Origin: an uncultured Flavobacteriales bacterium
GTDB taxonomy: Bacteria; Bacteroidota; Bacteroidia; Flavobacteriales_D; Parvicellaceae
Direction: 5' to 3'
NCBI GenBank assembly: GCA_943788115.1
Contig: CALSPA010000012.1
Location: forward strand, 62,001 to 126,000
Length of the DNA: 64,000 bases
Below the pieces are notes generated by a model, which did no database searches, was not told where the DNA came from, and saw only the letters and a list, made by a program, of their open reading frames with translations. A program made the translations under genes and the position numbers. Within the stretch, counting starts at the first letter, position 1. Every line of letters starts with the position of its first letter. This document shows, piece by piece, positions 1-10,158 of this stretch.

Positions 1-3000
1 CTTTAAACGATGCTATTTACTCTAGTAATTGGATTTCAGGTCGGTACCAAACATTTACTCTAAGTGGTGCTGCCCCAGGTTCAACACTTGATAATATATT
101 AATGACATTTGATATGACCTTTGATAATGAAACTGCATATTGTAATGGATGGGGTCCATATGATTGGACTGACTACTGTGGTAATTGGTTTAATTATAAA
201 GTTCATAAATTGGGTTCTGGTTTATCTGCTCAGTTTTGTCCAAATCTACTTTCGGGTAACATCTTCTACCTTAATTCAAACACATTATTTAATGGTGAAG
301 ACCCTAATGATGACTATAGATTAGAGCTTATGTCACTTGATGGATATGGTTGGGCTCAAACACCAACCACTGAAATTCTTGTTAGTTACACAGAACCAGT
401 TTCAGACTTTACTTGGACTGGCGCTGCTGGAGACGGTAATTGGAATACAGCTGGTAATTGGGATGTTGGAATAACTCCAACTTCTTCTAATAACTGTATA
501 ATTCCTGCTGGTGGTCAAGCTGATATTATTATTGGTGGTGATTGTGCTAACTTAACAATTAATGGTTCAGCGCTATTTAATGTACTTGCTGGGGTAACAA
601 TTAGAGTTTATGGAAATTTATCAGATGCTGGTGGTGCTGGTGGCATAGTTGAGGGTAAAGTTGATGTAACTGGTAATGTTTCAGTAACAAAAATTTTTAC
701 AATTGCACCTGGTGGTGAATTAGAATGTGATGGAAACATGACACTAAGTTCTGGAGGATATACATTTAACAATTCTGGTACTATTGATTGCAACGGTACA
801 TTTAATGCAACTGGTGGTTCTATTACTCAAGATGCAAATGGTAATATTGAAGTTTCTGGTTCTGTTACTAGCTTTGGTACACTTAACAATGATGCTGGTA
901 CTGTAACTTATGATGGAGGAACTCAAAATGTACTTGCGGATGCATATTTTAATTTGGTAATTGATCAATCGGGTACAAAAACTGCGCAGGGTACTGTAAC
1001 CGTTGCTGATGCAATGACTGTACAGTCATCTGCCACATATGCTTTAGCTACCACAACAACAACAGTAACTGGTGCTACAGATATTAATGGAACAATTTCT
1101 ACTAGCACAGGAACTTTAGATGCCAATGGTACATTTGACGCAACTGGTGGAAATGTAACTTTTACTGGTGCTGGATTATTGAACCTTGGAGCAGCTGTAA
1201 CTTCTTTGGGTACTCTAACAGAAGCTACTGGAACAGTAGTATACGATGGTTCTTCGCAAAATCTTCTTGCCGAAACATACTACAATTTAACAATCAATGG
1301 TTCAGGTACAAAAACAGCTCAAGGAACAGTGTCAGTTAGCAATAACCTAACTGTTTCAGCAGGTACTTATTCAATAGCAGGCACAACAACTTCAGTAACA
1401 GGTATTTCAGATTTAAATGGTGGTTTATCTATTGGAACAGGTACATATAATGCAGATGGCGAATTTGATGCTGCTGGATCTATTACCTTCTCAGATGCTG
1501 GTACACTAGTGCTTAGCTCTACAGTAACTTCAATGGGTTCAAGCCTAACCAATACAGTTGGTACAGTTAAGTACGATGGCACTTCAGCACAAGATGTTGT
1601 TGCTCCATCTTCAGGTGGGTATTATAACCTTACTATAGAAAATGCTTCTACTAAGACTGCTACTGGTAACATAGATGTAAATGGTGCTTTAACTACCGAG
1701 GCAGAAGCTTCTTGTGTGTTTGACTTATCTACTTATGATTTAAATGTTGCTGGTAACCTTACTGTAGGTCAGGAAGGTGGATTAGATGCTTCTGATGCTG
1801 CCTGTGCAGTTACATTTGATGGAAATTCAACAGTAACGCATGCGGGCTCTCAGGCACCTCCTTCTTCTTCCAATCCTGTTACTCAGGGCTTTAATCCTTC
1901 AGTATCAACATCTGATCCTGCCGGATGGTCTCAAACAACTGTCGCAGATATTGGAACAGGCACCCCTGCTCTTACATATAAAACTAACTCAACATACCCT
2001 AGCGGATATAATCCAACTGAAGGAACTAGATGTATTGGTTTTAACTCATATTCTTGTGGGTCTGGATCTCAAATTTTGTTAGAGAAGACTTCATCTTTCG
2101 ACGCTAGCACAGCATCTTCTGTTGATGTTAGTTTTGATTTACTTATGAATGATTATTATAATAATACTGATGGTGTTTACGTTGCATATAAAACTTCAAG
2201 TGGTGGAACATGGAATTACTCTAGTATATATTTAATTAATACAAGTGGTGATCTTTGGGAGTCTAAATCATTTACAATCCCTTCTAGTGCTTATGTCTCC
2301 ACCCTGTACATAGGGCTTTTATTCGAAAGTGGATATGGTTATGATGTTCACCTTGATAACCTAATTATTTCAATGAACTCTTCTGCTTCAATTAATCCTA
2401 CTTTCAATGAAATTGTAGTAAATGGGGGAGATGTTACATTAGCTCAGGATGTTGATGTTACTACTACGTTAACACTTACAAGTGGAGACATTATAACATC
2501 ATCTTCAAATAAGCTTACAATTGAAAGTTCTGCTGCTTCAGCACTTACAACAGGAAGTGCTTCTTCAATGATTGTTGGTCCGTTTGATAGAAAAACAAAT
2601 TCTACTGATGATTACTTACTTCCGGTTGGTGATGGAACTAATTACAGACCTGTAGTTATTACACCTTCTGCAACTACTGCAACTACATATACTGCAGAAT
2701 TTAAAAACACCGCTCACGCAAGTATTTCATACGATGCTAATGGTTATAACAATACTGCTTGTACTAATTCTAGCGAATTAGATCATGTTGCCAACGGATG
2801 CTGGTGGGATATAGAACGAACTACTAGTGGTTCAGACTGCTACGTGGCATTAAATTGGGATGCTACTTGTGGTGTTGATACTCCAGACGATATTGTTTTA
2901 GCTCATTATAACGGTTCTAGCTGGGACAAGATTGGTTCAACTCTAACAGATAATACAGGTTCTGGTAGCGCTACAGCTTCAGCTGGAAGAGTAAAGAGTG

Positions 3001-3629
3001 ATTTGTTTGTAGGAGATTTTAGTCCATTTAACCTGGGTTCAGGGAGTGGAAATAACTCTCTACCTATAGATTTACTTTCTTTCCATACAGAGTGTTCTCA
3101 TGATATAGTAGATGTTAACTTTAGTGTAGTATCTCAGATAAACAACGAGAAGTTCTTAATTGAAAGAAGTACAGATGCGTTAGCTTGGGAAGTTGTTGGC
3201 GAATTGCCAGGTGTGCCAGGAGGTAACAGTAATACACAAATGGATTATGTGTTTACAGATAATTACCCTCTTGCTAACTTAAGCTATTACAGATTAACTC
3301 AGGTAGATTTTGACGGTAAAGCAAAAACATTCTATCCGGTTAGTAGCTCATGTGGTTCAACTGTAGGAGGGTTGCCAGTAGATGTATATCCAAATCCAGC
3401 TTGGAGTGATGTAACAATCGAGTTTGAATTAGATCAGTATCAAGGAGACGATGTGTATTACACAATTACAGATGCAACTGGTAAAACAGTAATGTCAGAT
3501 TACCTTGAATTAAACAAAGGGTTTAACAAGAACACTTTAGACATTAACAAATTACCTAGAGGAGTTTACATCTTACGTTTCAATCAAACAAAAGATCACA
3601 TTACAGAAACTAGAATCGTTAAAAGATAA
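1..3629 (+). CDS. T9SS-secreted repeat adhesin-like protein (5' end outside window)
   Basis: The reading frame is open from base 3 with no stop before the ATG at 102, so the gene begins left of the window; about 1208 codons are visible. The protein is rich in Gly, Thr, Ser, Asn and Asp. It holds tandem repeats of about 110 residues beginning G-T-V-x-Y-D-G, then a beta-rich jelly-roll-like segment (about nt 1840-2390) and a segment with W-D-I-E-R and F-N-L-G-S motifs that is shared with the next gene. The last 80 residues look like a type A T9SS sorting domain: V-Y-P-N-P, then T-D-A-T-G-K, then L-P-R-G-V-Y-I-L-R and a basic end. This predicts export by T9SS to the cell surface. A ligand cannot be read from sequence; adhesin is inferred from repeats and architecture. 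It ends at a strong terminator and is paralogous to the gene at 4070-6640. Confidence 0.85.
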   Translation, partial: LNDAIYSSNWISGRYQTFTLSGAAPGSTLDNILMTFDMTFDNETAYCNGWGPYDWTDYCGNWFNYKVHKLGSGLSAQFCPNLLSGNIFYLNSNTLFNGEDPNDDYRLELMSLDGYGWAQTPTTEILVSYTEPVSDFTWTGAAGDGNWNTAGNWDVGITPTSSNNCIIPAGGQADIIIGGDCANLTINGSALFNVLAGVTIRVYGNLSDAGGAGGIVEGKVDVTGNVSVTKIFTIAPGGELECDGNMTLSSGGYTFNNSGTIDCNGTFNATGGSITQDANGNIEVSGSVTSFGTLNNDAGTVTYDGGTQNVLADAYFNLVIDQSGTKTAQGTVTVADAMTVQSSATYALATTTTTVTGATDINGTISTSTGTLDANGTFDATGGNVTFTGAGLLNLGAAVTSLGTLTEATGTVVYDGSSQNLLAETYYNLTINGSGTKTAQGTVSVSNNLTVSAGTYSIAGTTTSVTGISDLNGGLSIGTGTYNADGEFDAAGSITFSDAGTLVLSSTVTSMGSSLTNTVGTVKYDGTSAQDVVAPSSGGYYNLTIENASTKTATGNIDVNGALTTEAEASCVFDLSTYDLNVAGNLTVGQEGGLDASDAACAVTFDGNSTVTHAGSQAPPSSSNPVTQGFNPSVSTSDPAGWSQTTVADIGTGTPALTYKTNSTYPSGYNPTEGTRCIGFNSYSCGSGSQILLEKTSSFDASTASSVDVSFDLLMNDYYNNTDGVYVAYKTSSGGTWNYSSIYLINTSGDLWESKSFTIPSSAYVSTLYIGLLFESGYGYDVHLDNLIISMNSSASINPTFNEIVVNGGDVTLAQDVDVTTTLTLTSGDIITSSSNKLTIESSAASALTTGSASSMIVGPFDRKTNSTDDYLLPVGDGTNYRPVVITPSATTATTYTAEFKNTAHASISYDANGYNNTACTNSSELDHVANGCWWDIERTTSGSDCYVALNWDATCGVDTPDDIVLAHYNGSSWDKIGSTLTDNTGSGSATASAGRVKSDLFVGDFSPFNLGSGSGNNSLPIDLLSFHTECSHDIVDVNFSVVSQINNEKFLIERSTDALAWEVVGELPGVPGGNSNTQMDYVFTDNYPLANLSYYRLTQVDFDGKAKTFYPVSSSCGSTVGGLPVDVYPNPAWSDVTIEFELDQYQGDDVYYTITDATGKTVMSDYLELNKGFNKNTLDINKLPRGVYILRFNQTKDHITETRIVKR
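897..1835 (+). repeat. Intragenic tandem repeats of about 110 codons
   Basis: Three successive units start at the G-T-V-x-Y-D-G motif at nt 897, 1230 and 1560, spacings of 333 and 330 nt (111 and 110 codons). Each unit continues with a Y-(F/Y)-N-L motif, G-T-K-T-A or S-T-K-T-A, and a D-A-x-G segment. The third unit is more diverged. The paralogue downstream holds a single such unit at about nt 4540-4800. The boundary of the last unit is approximate. Confidence 0.75.
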
Positions 3630-3655
3630 TAAGCGACAGATAGACTATTCGAATT

Positions 3656-3681
3656 AAAGGAGCCTTAGGGCTCCTTTTTTT
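3656..3681 (+). terminator. Rho-independent terminator of the first adhesin gene
   Basis: The perfect stem GGAGCC (3659-3664) / GGCTCC (3669-3674) with a four-base loop is extended by A/T pairs and followed by a run of T. It lies 27 nt after the stop codon at 3629 and separates the two paralogous genes. Confidence 0.9.
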
Positions 3682-3717
3682 ATGCCTAATAATGTTGAAA
3701 ATTTATTCTCATTAGAG

Positions 3718-3764
<47 letters not shown>

Positions 3765-4069
3765 ACAGCTAACTGCTTTTTCTTGTTTCTTAATAATAGT
3801 GCACATCTTTTACTATTTATTTTTAATGATTTTTATCTGTAGATGAGTTTTTTTATGTTTTAGTCATTAAAAAACAATCATTTATCTATTAAAAATGTTG
3901 ATTGGTAGAAAATTATGTTATATATTAGAGTTGTATATGTTTTACAAAAATGTTAAAACATAAAATAATTAACTGCTTGTAGCAGTCTTGTTAAATAAAA
4001 AACAGCGAAATAATATAATAACAGAATTTTAGTATGTGTTTGATTAAAATAAGGCTACCCCATAGTTTT

Positions 4070-6640
4070 ATGTTAAGACAAATAAATAAAATATCGTTTC
4101 TTAATTATCTACTCCATTATAAGTCTCTTTTCTTATTAACAGGAGTGCTTTTGTTTACTACATATGTTGTTGGTCAAGCCACCAATTCATGGAATGGAAG
4201 CATAAGTTCATCCTGGACTAATGGATCTAATTGGAGCTTAGGTATTCCATCATCTTCAGATGATGTTGTAATTCCAAATGTTACCACTCAACCTATAGTT
4301 ACATCTAATGTTAATGTAAACGCTATAACTATCGAATCAGGTGCTTCAATATCTATTAGTTCCAACACTTTTAATGTTGCGGGGATCTCCATAATTGAGG
4401 GGTCTCTTAACATTGATTTAGGAACTTTCGATGCTGATGGTTCTTTCGATGCTTCTAATGGTAGTGTTAATTTTACCAATGCTGGGTTTTTAACATTAAG
4501 TAGTGCATCTGTTATTAGTCTTGGTAATTTAACTTCAAACATTGGTACAGTTGTTTATGACGGCTTTATTGATCAAACCGTTTTAGAGGACACCTATTTT
4601 AATCTCTCTATTGATAATTCAGGAACTAAAACTGTTTCTGGAAATATAGACTTAAACGGAACATTAACAATTGAAGATAATTTAAATTGTGTTTTAGATA
4701 TAAGTACTAAAAGATTAAGGGTTAAAGGAGATTTAATTGTTGGTTCTCAGGGTTATCTAGATGCTACAGATGCTAACTGCAGAGTAGTTTTTCGTGGGTC
4801 ATCACCAAAAGTTGCAAATATTACTGATTTTTCAGGCTCTATTGCTGAAACTACAGAACAAACGGTAGTTTATAATGGAGTTGCTAATTGGGATGACTCG
4901 CCATTTAATGCAGCTAAAAAGTACGGTTATGTTAGGTGTCTCTATACAGAAGCAGAAGTTGGTTTGGGAATAAAGACCATAAATAGTCTATATATTTATG
5001 TTAACAATCCAAGTACTTTTAACTTTACTGGCTCTATCTATATTGGTACTATTAGCGCTACTAAAACTGAATACAACAATGCTGATGATGATGATTATCC
5101 AGATTTATCAACTTATGTAAAAGTATTAGATGAGCAGTCCATAGTATTTAATGCTACAGGTTGGGTAGAAATACCCATTGATGATTACGACTATTCTGGT
5201 TCAGGCGGATTGGAAGTTATTTTTGAAAACCATACCAATTCAACTGGAACAGGGCCAGAAGTTTCCCTTTACGATCTTAATGATGGACTAGCAGAAAATA
5301 GAATGATATGGTCTTATCTAAACAATGATAATTTTGCTGGAGGAACCAGAGGAAGATACCTAGTTAACATGAGATTTAAAAAAACAACTCAAACTCCAGT
5401 AACTTATAATGCTTCTTTTAATAATTTGAAAATTAATGGTGGAGGAGACCTTACTTTATCTTCTCCCACAAAAGTAAATGGTGTTTTAACCCTAAATAAT
5501 GGAAAAATTATTTCTACTTCAACTAATAAATTAATAATTGAAAATAATTCTACAACAGCTATTTCTGGTGGAAGTAGCGTGTCATATGTTGTTGGTCCAA
5601 TCGACAGAAATACTAATTCAGCATCTGATTATGTTCTTCCTGTAGGAGATGCAATAAATTATAGACCTGTTTTCATTACGCCAAATTCAACAACTCAAAC
5701 AACATACACTGCTGAGTATAAAAACACAGCACATTCAAGTATTTCATATGATGTAAATGGTTATAACAATACACCTACTTCATCAGGAGATAACATTGAT
5801 CACGTAGCAATGGGTTGTTGGTGGGACATTGAACGTTCAGCTATTGGGTCGGATTGTTATGTTGCATTAAATTGGGACAATAATTCTGGTGTAGATTCTC
5901 CTGCAGATATAGTACTAACTCACTGGAACGGTACAAGCTGGGATAAAATCGGTACTACTTTAACCGGATCTGATGGTACTGGTAGTGCAACGGCTTCAGC
6001 TGGAAGAGTTAAGAGTGATTTGTTTACAGGAGATTTTAGTCCATTTAATCTTGGCTCTACAACTGGTAACAATTCGCTACCAGTAGATTTGCTTTCATTT
6101 ACAGCCAATTGTAGTAATAATGAAGTTGAAGTTAATTTTAGCGTTTTATCTCAAGAAAATAACGACTATTTCACAATTGAGAGAAGCTTAGATGCCATTC
6201 ACTGGGAATATGTTACAGAAATAGCAGGTGCTGGAAATGTCAATACTCAAAAGGATTATTCATTTATAGACGAAAATTCCTACTCAAATTTAAGCTACTA
6301 TAGATTAAGGCAAACTGATTTTGACGGTAATTTTAAAACTTACAGCCCAGTAAGTGTAAATTGTAATGGTAATAATGAGGGTGTAGGAGTGAATATTTAT
6401 CCAAATCCAACAAAGGGTTTAATTACGTATGAATTAGATTTACAAAACTACCAAGGTGACCATACCTACTTTTCTATAACAGATGCAACAGGAAAAGTTG
6501 TTCTTTCTGATTACATTAATCTTAACAAAGGTTATAACGAAAATACTTTAGACTTGAGTGCTTTAATGAAAGGTGTTTATTTTCTTCAATTTCATCTAAC
6601 TAAAGATCACATAAAAGCAAAAAGAATAATTAGAAAGTAA
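4070..6640 (+). CDS. T9SS-secreted adhesin-like protein, paralogue of the preceding gene
   Basis: I prefer the ATG at 4070 over the in-frame ATG at 4034, because it gives a signal peptide with a basic start (M-L-R-Q-I-N-K), a hydrophobic core (L-F-L-L-T-G-V-L-L-F) and cleavage near V-V-G-Q-A; the protein is then about 856 residues. It contains N-terminal G-N-W-x-x-G-I-P motifs, one copy of the 110-residue repeat found three times upstream, a beta-sandwich-like region, and a C-terminal half closely matching the first gene (W-W-D-I-E-R, F-S-P-F-N-L-G-S, S-L-P-V-D-L-L-S-F). The end is a T9SS type A sorting domain with I-Y-P-N-P and K-G-V-Y-F-L-Q-F. It faces the DUF819 gene tail to tail with one base between stops. 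Surface exposure is inferred from the sorting domain; function is unknown. Confidence 0.85.
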   Translation: MLRQINKISFLNYLLHYKSLFLLTGVLLFTTYVVGQATNSWNGSISSSWTNGSNWSLGIPSSSDDVVIPNVTTQPIVTSNVNVNAITIESGASISISSNTFNVAGISIIEGSLNIDLGTFDADGSFDASNGSVNFTNAGFLTLSSASVISLGNLTSNIGTVVYDGFIDQTVLEDTYFNLSIDNSGTKTVSGNIDLNGTLTIEDNLNCVLDISTKRLRVKGDLIVGSQGYLDATDANCRVVFRGSSPKVANITDFSGSIAETTEQTVVYNGVANWDDSPFNAAKKYGYVRCLYTEAEVGLGIKTINSLYIYVNNPSTFNFTGSIYIGTISATKTEYNNADDDDYPDLSTYVKVLDEQSIVFNATGWVEIPIDDYDYSGSGGLEVIFENHTNSTGTGPEVSLYDLNDGLAENRMIWSYLNNDNFAGGTRGRYLVNMRFKKTTQTPVTYNASFNNLKINGGGDLTLSSPTKVNGVLTLNNGKIISTSTNKLIIENNSTTAISGGSSVSYVVGPIDRNTNSASDYVLPVGDAINYRPVFITPNSTTQTTYTAEYKNTAHSSISYDVNGYNNTPTSSGDNIDHVAMGCWWDIERSAIGSDCYVALNWDNNSGVDSPADIVLTHWNGTSWDKIGTTLTGSDGTGSATASAGRVKSDLFTGDFSPFNLGSTTGNNSLPVDLLSFTANCSNNEVEVNFSVLSQENNDYFTIERSLDAIHWEYVTEIAGAGNVNTQKDYSFIDENSYSNLSYYRLRQTDFDGNFKTYSPVSVNCNGNNEGVGVNIYPNPTKGLITYELDLQNYQGDHTYFSITDATGKVVLSDYINLNKGYNENTLDLSALMKGVYFLQFHLTKDHIKAKRIIRK

Positions 6641-6641
6641 C

Positions 6642-8300
6642 CTAAATTATATTTTGCATTAATACTGCGCACAACCAAGCAGCTCCAGTACCCACGGCAT
6701 ATCCAAGTACAGCTAGCAAAACTCCAACAGGAGCTAAAGAAGGATGAAAAGCACTTGCAACAACAGGTGCAGAAGCAGCACCACCAACATTAGCTTGACT
6801 TCCTACTGCAACAAAAAAGAAAGGTGCTTTAATAATAAAGGCTATTAGAATTAAGAATAAAGCATGTATTAACATCCATATCCCTCCAATTGCAAATAAA
6901 ATAGGGCTTTCTGCAACTGCTTTTAAATCCATATGTGTTCCAATTGCTGCAACCAAAACATATAAAAATAGACTTCCCATTTTAGATGCACCAGCTCCTT
7001 CGTATGATTTTAATTTTGTGAATGATAAAACAACTCCTATTATGGTTGAAAAAACAATAAGCCAGAAAAAACCGCTTGTCAAAGAAGTTAACCCATAATT
7101 AGCTAAGGTAGCTTTCATGCCGCTAAAAAATGGAGCAACTAACTCAGATAAAATATGAGAAAGCCCAGCTCCCCCAACTCCTATACCAGCAATAATAATT
7201 AAATCAGATGTAGTTGGGATTCTTGCAATAGAAGCAACAAAACTTTGCATTTTTTCTTTTAATCCTTCAATAGAAGAATCATCTGCTTTTAATTTTTTAT
7301 TTATTGATTTATTTATGCCTGCTCCATACAATAAAAAGGCCATCCATACATTAGCAACAAGAACATCAACTACAATCATTTTTGAAAAAAGAGCATTAGG
7401 TGTTTCAAAAATCTCTTTCATTGCCGTTTGATTTGCTCCTCCACCTATCCAGCTTCCAGCAACAGTTGCTAAACCTCTCCAAACTTCAGTTGCATCAGCT
7501 CCAAGCCATTCTGGAAATAACCCCCCAACAATCATTAACGCAATAGGTCCTCCTATAACAATACCAACAGTACCTGCAAAAAACATTATCAATGCTTTAG
7601 GGCCAAGTTTAATTATTTCTTTTAAATCTATACTTAAGCAAAGTAATACTAAACTTGCAGGAAGTAAATACCTTGATGAAATAAAGTATAACCTACTGTA
7701 TTCGCCACTTATTATATGCAGTGAATTTAAAATTGCAGGAAGAAAGTAGCAAAGCAAAAGAGCAGGAACAAATTTATAAAAGCCAGAAAAACTTTTATGG
7801 TTAGAGGTGTAAAATATGATGGCAAGTAATAGTAATAAAAAGCCAATAGCAATGGCATCATTTTTAAATAGCGGTGTTATTTCTATTGTGCTAAATTTCA
7901 GCTTAGTTGTATTTGCTAAATCGCCATTAATGTCTAAACCTGTAATTATAATTTCTTGTTCTCCTTTGGGTAATCCTTTTACAATAATTTGTGGTGTCCC
8001 ATTAAAAATAATCTCTTGACCATTGTATTCTATTTTAAGTTGGGCTATTTCTTTTTTAAAATAAAATTCTTGGTTCAGGGAGATTAAAAAATCAGATTTT
8101 TCATCAAGAAAATATTTGGCACCATTATTTTCTTTAGTGATTAATTGAGTATTTTCTTTATTAACATTGATGGCCTCTGTAAATTCAACAAAATAATTAT
8201 TTCCAATATTTATTTTGTGTGAGCTTGACGAGAATCCTAATAGGATTATCATGTTAAAGAATAAAAAAGAGGTTATTTTTTTGATGCACATTTTATACAA
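6642..8300 (-). CDS. DUF819 family membrane protein with N-terminal extracytoplasmic domain
   Basis: Residues from about 150 to the end form roughly ten hydrophobic helices and carry typical DUF819 segments: G-S-W-I-G-G-G-A-N-Q, a D-V-L-V-A-N helix and a C-terminal G-S-Q-A-N-V-G-G-A-A-S-A-P-V-V-A-S. DUF819 proteins are polytopic permease-like proteins of unknown substrate, usually near 400 residues. This one has 552. The extra 150 residues start with a signal/anchor helix (4-25) and then a beta-rich Ig-like stretch, probably periplasmic. The start overlaps the end of the DksA-like gene by 28 bp, suggesting coupled translation in one operon. Met4 (8291) is an alternative start. Confidence 0.8.
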   Translation of the reverse strand: MYKMCIKKITSFLFFNMIILLGFSSSSHKINIGNNYFVEFTEAINVNKENTQLITKENNGAKYFLDEKSDFLISLNQEFYFKKEIAQLKIEYNGQEIIFNGTPQIIVKGLPKGEQEIIITGLDINGDLANTTKLKFSTIEITPLFKNDAIAIGFLLLLLAIIFYTSNHKSFSGFYKFVPALLLCYFLPAILNSLHIISGEYSRLYFISSRYLLPASLVLLCLSIDLKEIIKLGPKALIMFFAGTVGIVIGGPIALMIVGGLFPEWLGADATEVWRGLATVAGSWIGGGANQTAMKEIFETPNALFSKMIVVDVLVANVWMAFLLYGAGINKSINKKLKADDSSIEGLKEKMQSFVASIARIPTTSDLIIIAGIGVGGAGLSHILSELVAPFFSGMKATLANYGLTSLTSGFFWLIVFSTIIGVVLSFTKLKSYEGAGASKMGSLFLYVLVAAIGTHMDLKAVAESPILFAIGGIWMLIHALFLILIAFIIKAPFFFVAVGSQANVGGAASAPVVASAFHPSLAPVGVLLAVLGYAVGTGAAWLCAVLMQNII

Positions 8301-8611
8301 GTATTACTTTCAGGCATTAAAAGTAGTCTTCCTACTTGAATTTCACCATTACAAGACCTACAAATTCCAAAATCTTCTTCTTCTACTCTAGATCTTGCAA
8401 TAATTAATTTTCTAAGTTTCTCTTTTGCTTTTAATAGAGCACGATCATTAATCGTTTTGTTGTTAATGGCGTCCATTCGACTAACTCTTCCAATAGCATT
8501 TTCTGGTGAAATAGGTTGGGTTAATAATGATAAATCTTCTATTTCGAGTTTAGTTGCAATAATGTTTTCATGAATTTTAGAACGTATTTTATTTTTTTGT
8601 GTTGAATTCAT
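8273..8611 (-). CDS. TraR/DksA family zinc-finger protein
   Basis: A 112-residue protein with an alpha-helical N-terminal half (residues 1-75, coiled-coil character) and a C-terminal C4 zinc finger, C-R-S-C about residue 86 and C-I-K-C about residue 106. The spacing fits the DksA/TraR family, which binds the RNA polymerase secondary channel. It is shorter than E. coli DksA (151 aa), as is usual for Bacteroidota members, and the acidic E-E-E-D-F-G-I-C-R before the finger is typical. It lies 27 nt downstream of the PP2C gene and overlaps the DUF819 gene. A role in transcription control is a family-based inference. Confidence 0.85.
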   Translation of the reverse strand: MNSTQKNKIRSKIHENIIATKLEIEDLSLLTQPISPENAIGRVSRMDAINNKTINDRALLKAKEKLRKLIIARSRVEEEDFGICRSCNGEIQVGRLLLMPESNTCIKCASKK

Positions 8612-8638
8612 GTTCTGTCTATAACAATGAAATGATTT

Positions 8639-10135
8639 CTAGAAGAATACTCCCATAATTAAGATGTCATCAACTTGTTCATTGTTACCTTTCCAAAGTT
8701 TAAGTTCTTCTTCTAAGCCAATAATTTGTTCTTCTGGTGAAAGGTTACATTTATTAGCAAGATAGTTTTTGAAATTTTTATTCATGTATTTTTTGTCTTT
8801 TGGTCCACCAAATTGATCAGGGAATCCATCAGAATACATGAAAAAGCTATCTCCTTTGTTAATTTTAATTACGTGCGATTTGAAAGGAGATTTAATATAT
8901 GATGTCCCTCCTCCAATAGGAAATCTATCTCCTTTTAGCTCTTGAATTCCCCCATTATTTATAATTATTAAAGGTCTAAATGCTCCCGCATAGGTGAGTT
9001 CCATTTTGTCTAAATCAAAACAGCATAAGCCTACATCCATTCCATCTTTGCTTTGAGTGTGGTATTGTTTAGATGATAATGCTTCGTTTACTTTAAATTC
9101 TAGGTCATCTAAAATTTCAGCAGAACATTTTGCTGTGTTTTGAGAATTTACAATCTCATTTAGCATTGAAAATCCTATTAGACTCATAAAAGCTCCAGGT
9201 ATACCATGACCTGTGCAATCAACACATGCTAAATATATTTTATTGCCAAATTTTTTACTCCAATAAAAATCACCACTAACAATATCCTTTGGTTTATATA
9301 AGATAAAGCTATTTGGTAGCATTTTTTTGATGTAATTTATTTCTGGAAGAAAAGCAGACTGAATTTTTTGAGCGTAATTAATAGAATCTGTAAGATCACG
9401 ATTTTTAGATTCAATTTCTCTTTTTTTATGTATAAGTTCTAAAGTGATTTCCTCTTCTTCTCTTAATATTTTTTTAGCATAAGGGATAAGTATAAGCGCT
9501 ATTAATATGATAATAATCAAAGAGATGAGTGCTCTGTTGGAGTAGCTATCCCATGTTGCTTCATTAAATTCATCTAACTGAATATCTGCTTGAAGAACAG
9601 AGACAGTTTTGTTATTTGAATTTTTTATAGGATGAAATGCAGAAATCCATTTTCCGTTTTCAGTTTCATATTTACTAATTACATTTCCAGTTTCATAGCT
9701 TTCTTTTAATATTTCAGGGAAAAGCTCGTATTTATGCCTAAAGTATATAGAATCTGATCGTACACCATATCTAAATACTTCCTCATCAGTATCAAAACTC
9801 AAAGTATATAATGTTGAATTAAGAAGGTTTACATTTTTAGCTTCAAATAATATGGATTGAATTTCCAAATAATTAGAATCTTCATTTGATGAAGTAATGT
9901 CATCTTGCCATGGATGGTCATTTAGTAGTTGTTCGAGCTGATTTCCGTTAATTTGAATAGCTACAGAAGAGGTGATGGCTTTTAATTTTCTAAGTTCTAA
10001 CTTTTCATATAGTTTAACTTCCTGAAAATAACCATTGATAATGAAAAAAGAAGAAACGAAAATAAGACACATGTATATTACAAGCATTATTCTAGTAGAC
10101 GAATTGCTAAATATTTGTTGTAATAAATTTCCCAT
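8639..10135 (-). CDS. Membrane sensor PP2C-type (SpoIIE/RsbU) serine phosphatase
   Basis: 498 residues. A transmembrane helix at about 15-35 and another at about 201-220 enclose a likely extracytoplasmic sensor region of 165 residues. A charged coiled-coil linker follows (E-E-E-E-I-T-L-E), then D-S-I-N-Y-A-Q-K-I-Q-S-A-F-L-P and a SpoIIE-type PP2C domain to the end. Metal-binding motifs S-G-D-F-Y-W and D-C-T-G-H-G-I-P-G-A-F are intact, as is Y-S-D-G-F-P-D-Q-F-G-G. Such proteins dephosphorylate anti-sigma-factor antagonists or other response proteins. No STAS protein or anti-sigma kinase is encoded nearby, so the target is unknown. It is the third gene of the minus-strand run 12036-6642. Confidence 0.9.
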   Translation of the reverse strand: MGNLLQQIFSNSSTRIMLVIYMCLIFVSSFFIINGYFQEVKLYEKLELRKLKAITSSVAIQINGNQLEQLLNDHPWQDDITSSNEDSNYLEIQSILFEAKNVNLLNSTLYTLSFDTDEEVFRYGVRSDSIYFRHKYELFPEILKESYETGNVISKYETENGKWISAFHPIKNSNNKTVSVLQADIQLDEFNEATWDSYSNRALISLIIIILIALILIPYAKKILREEEEITLELIHKKREIESKNRDLTDSINYAQKIQSAFLPEINYIKKMLPNSFILYKPKDIVSGDFYWSKKFGNKIYLACVDCTGHGIPGAFMSLIGFSMLNEIVNSQNTAKCSAEILDDLEFKVNEALSSKQYHTQSKDGMDVGLCCFDLDKMELTYAGAFRPLIIINNGGIQELKGDRFPIGGGTSYIKSPFKSHVIKINKGDSFFMYSDGFPDQFGGPKDKKYMNKNFKNYLANKCNLSPEEQIIGLEEELKLWKGNNEQVDDILIMGVFF

Positions 10136-10158
10136 TTATGAATACTAATTTAGTTAAA

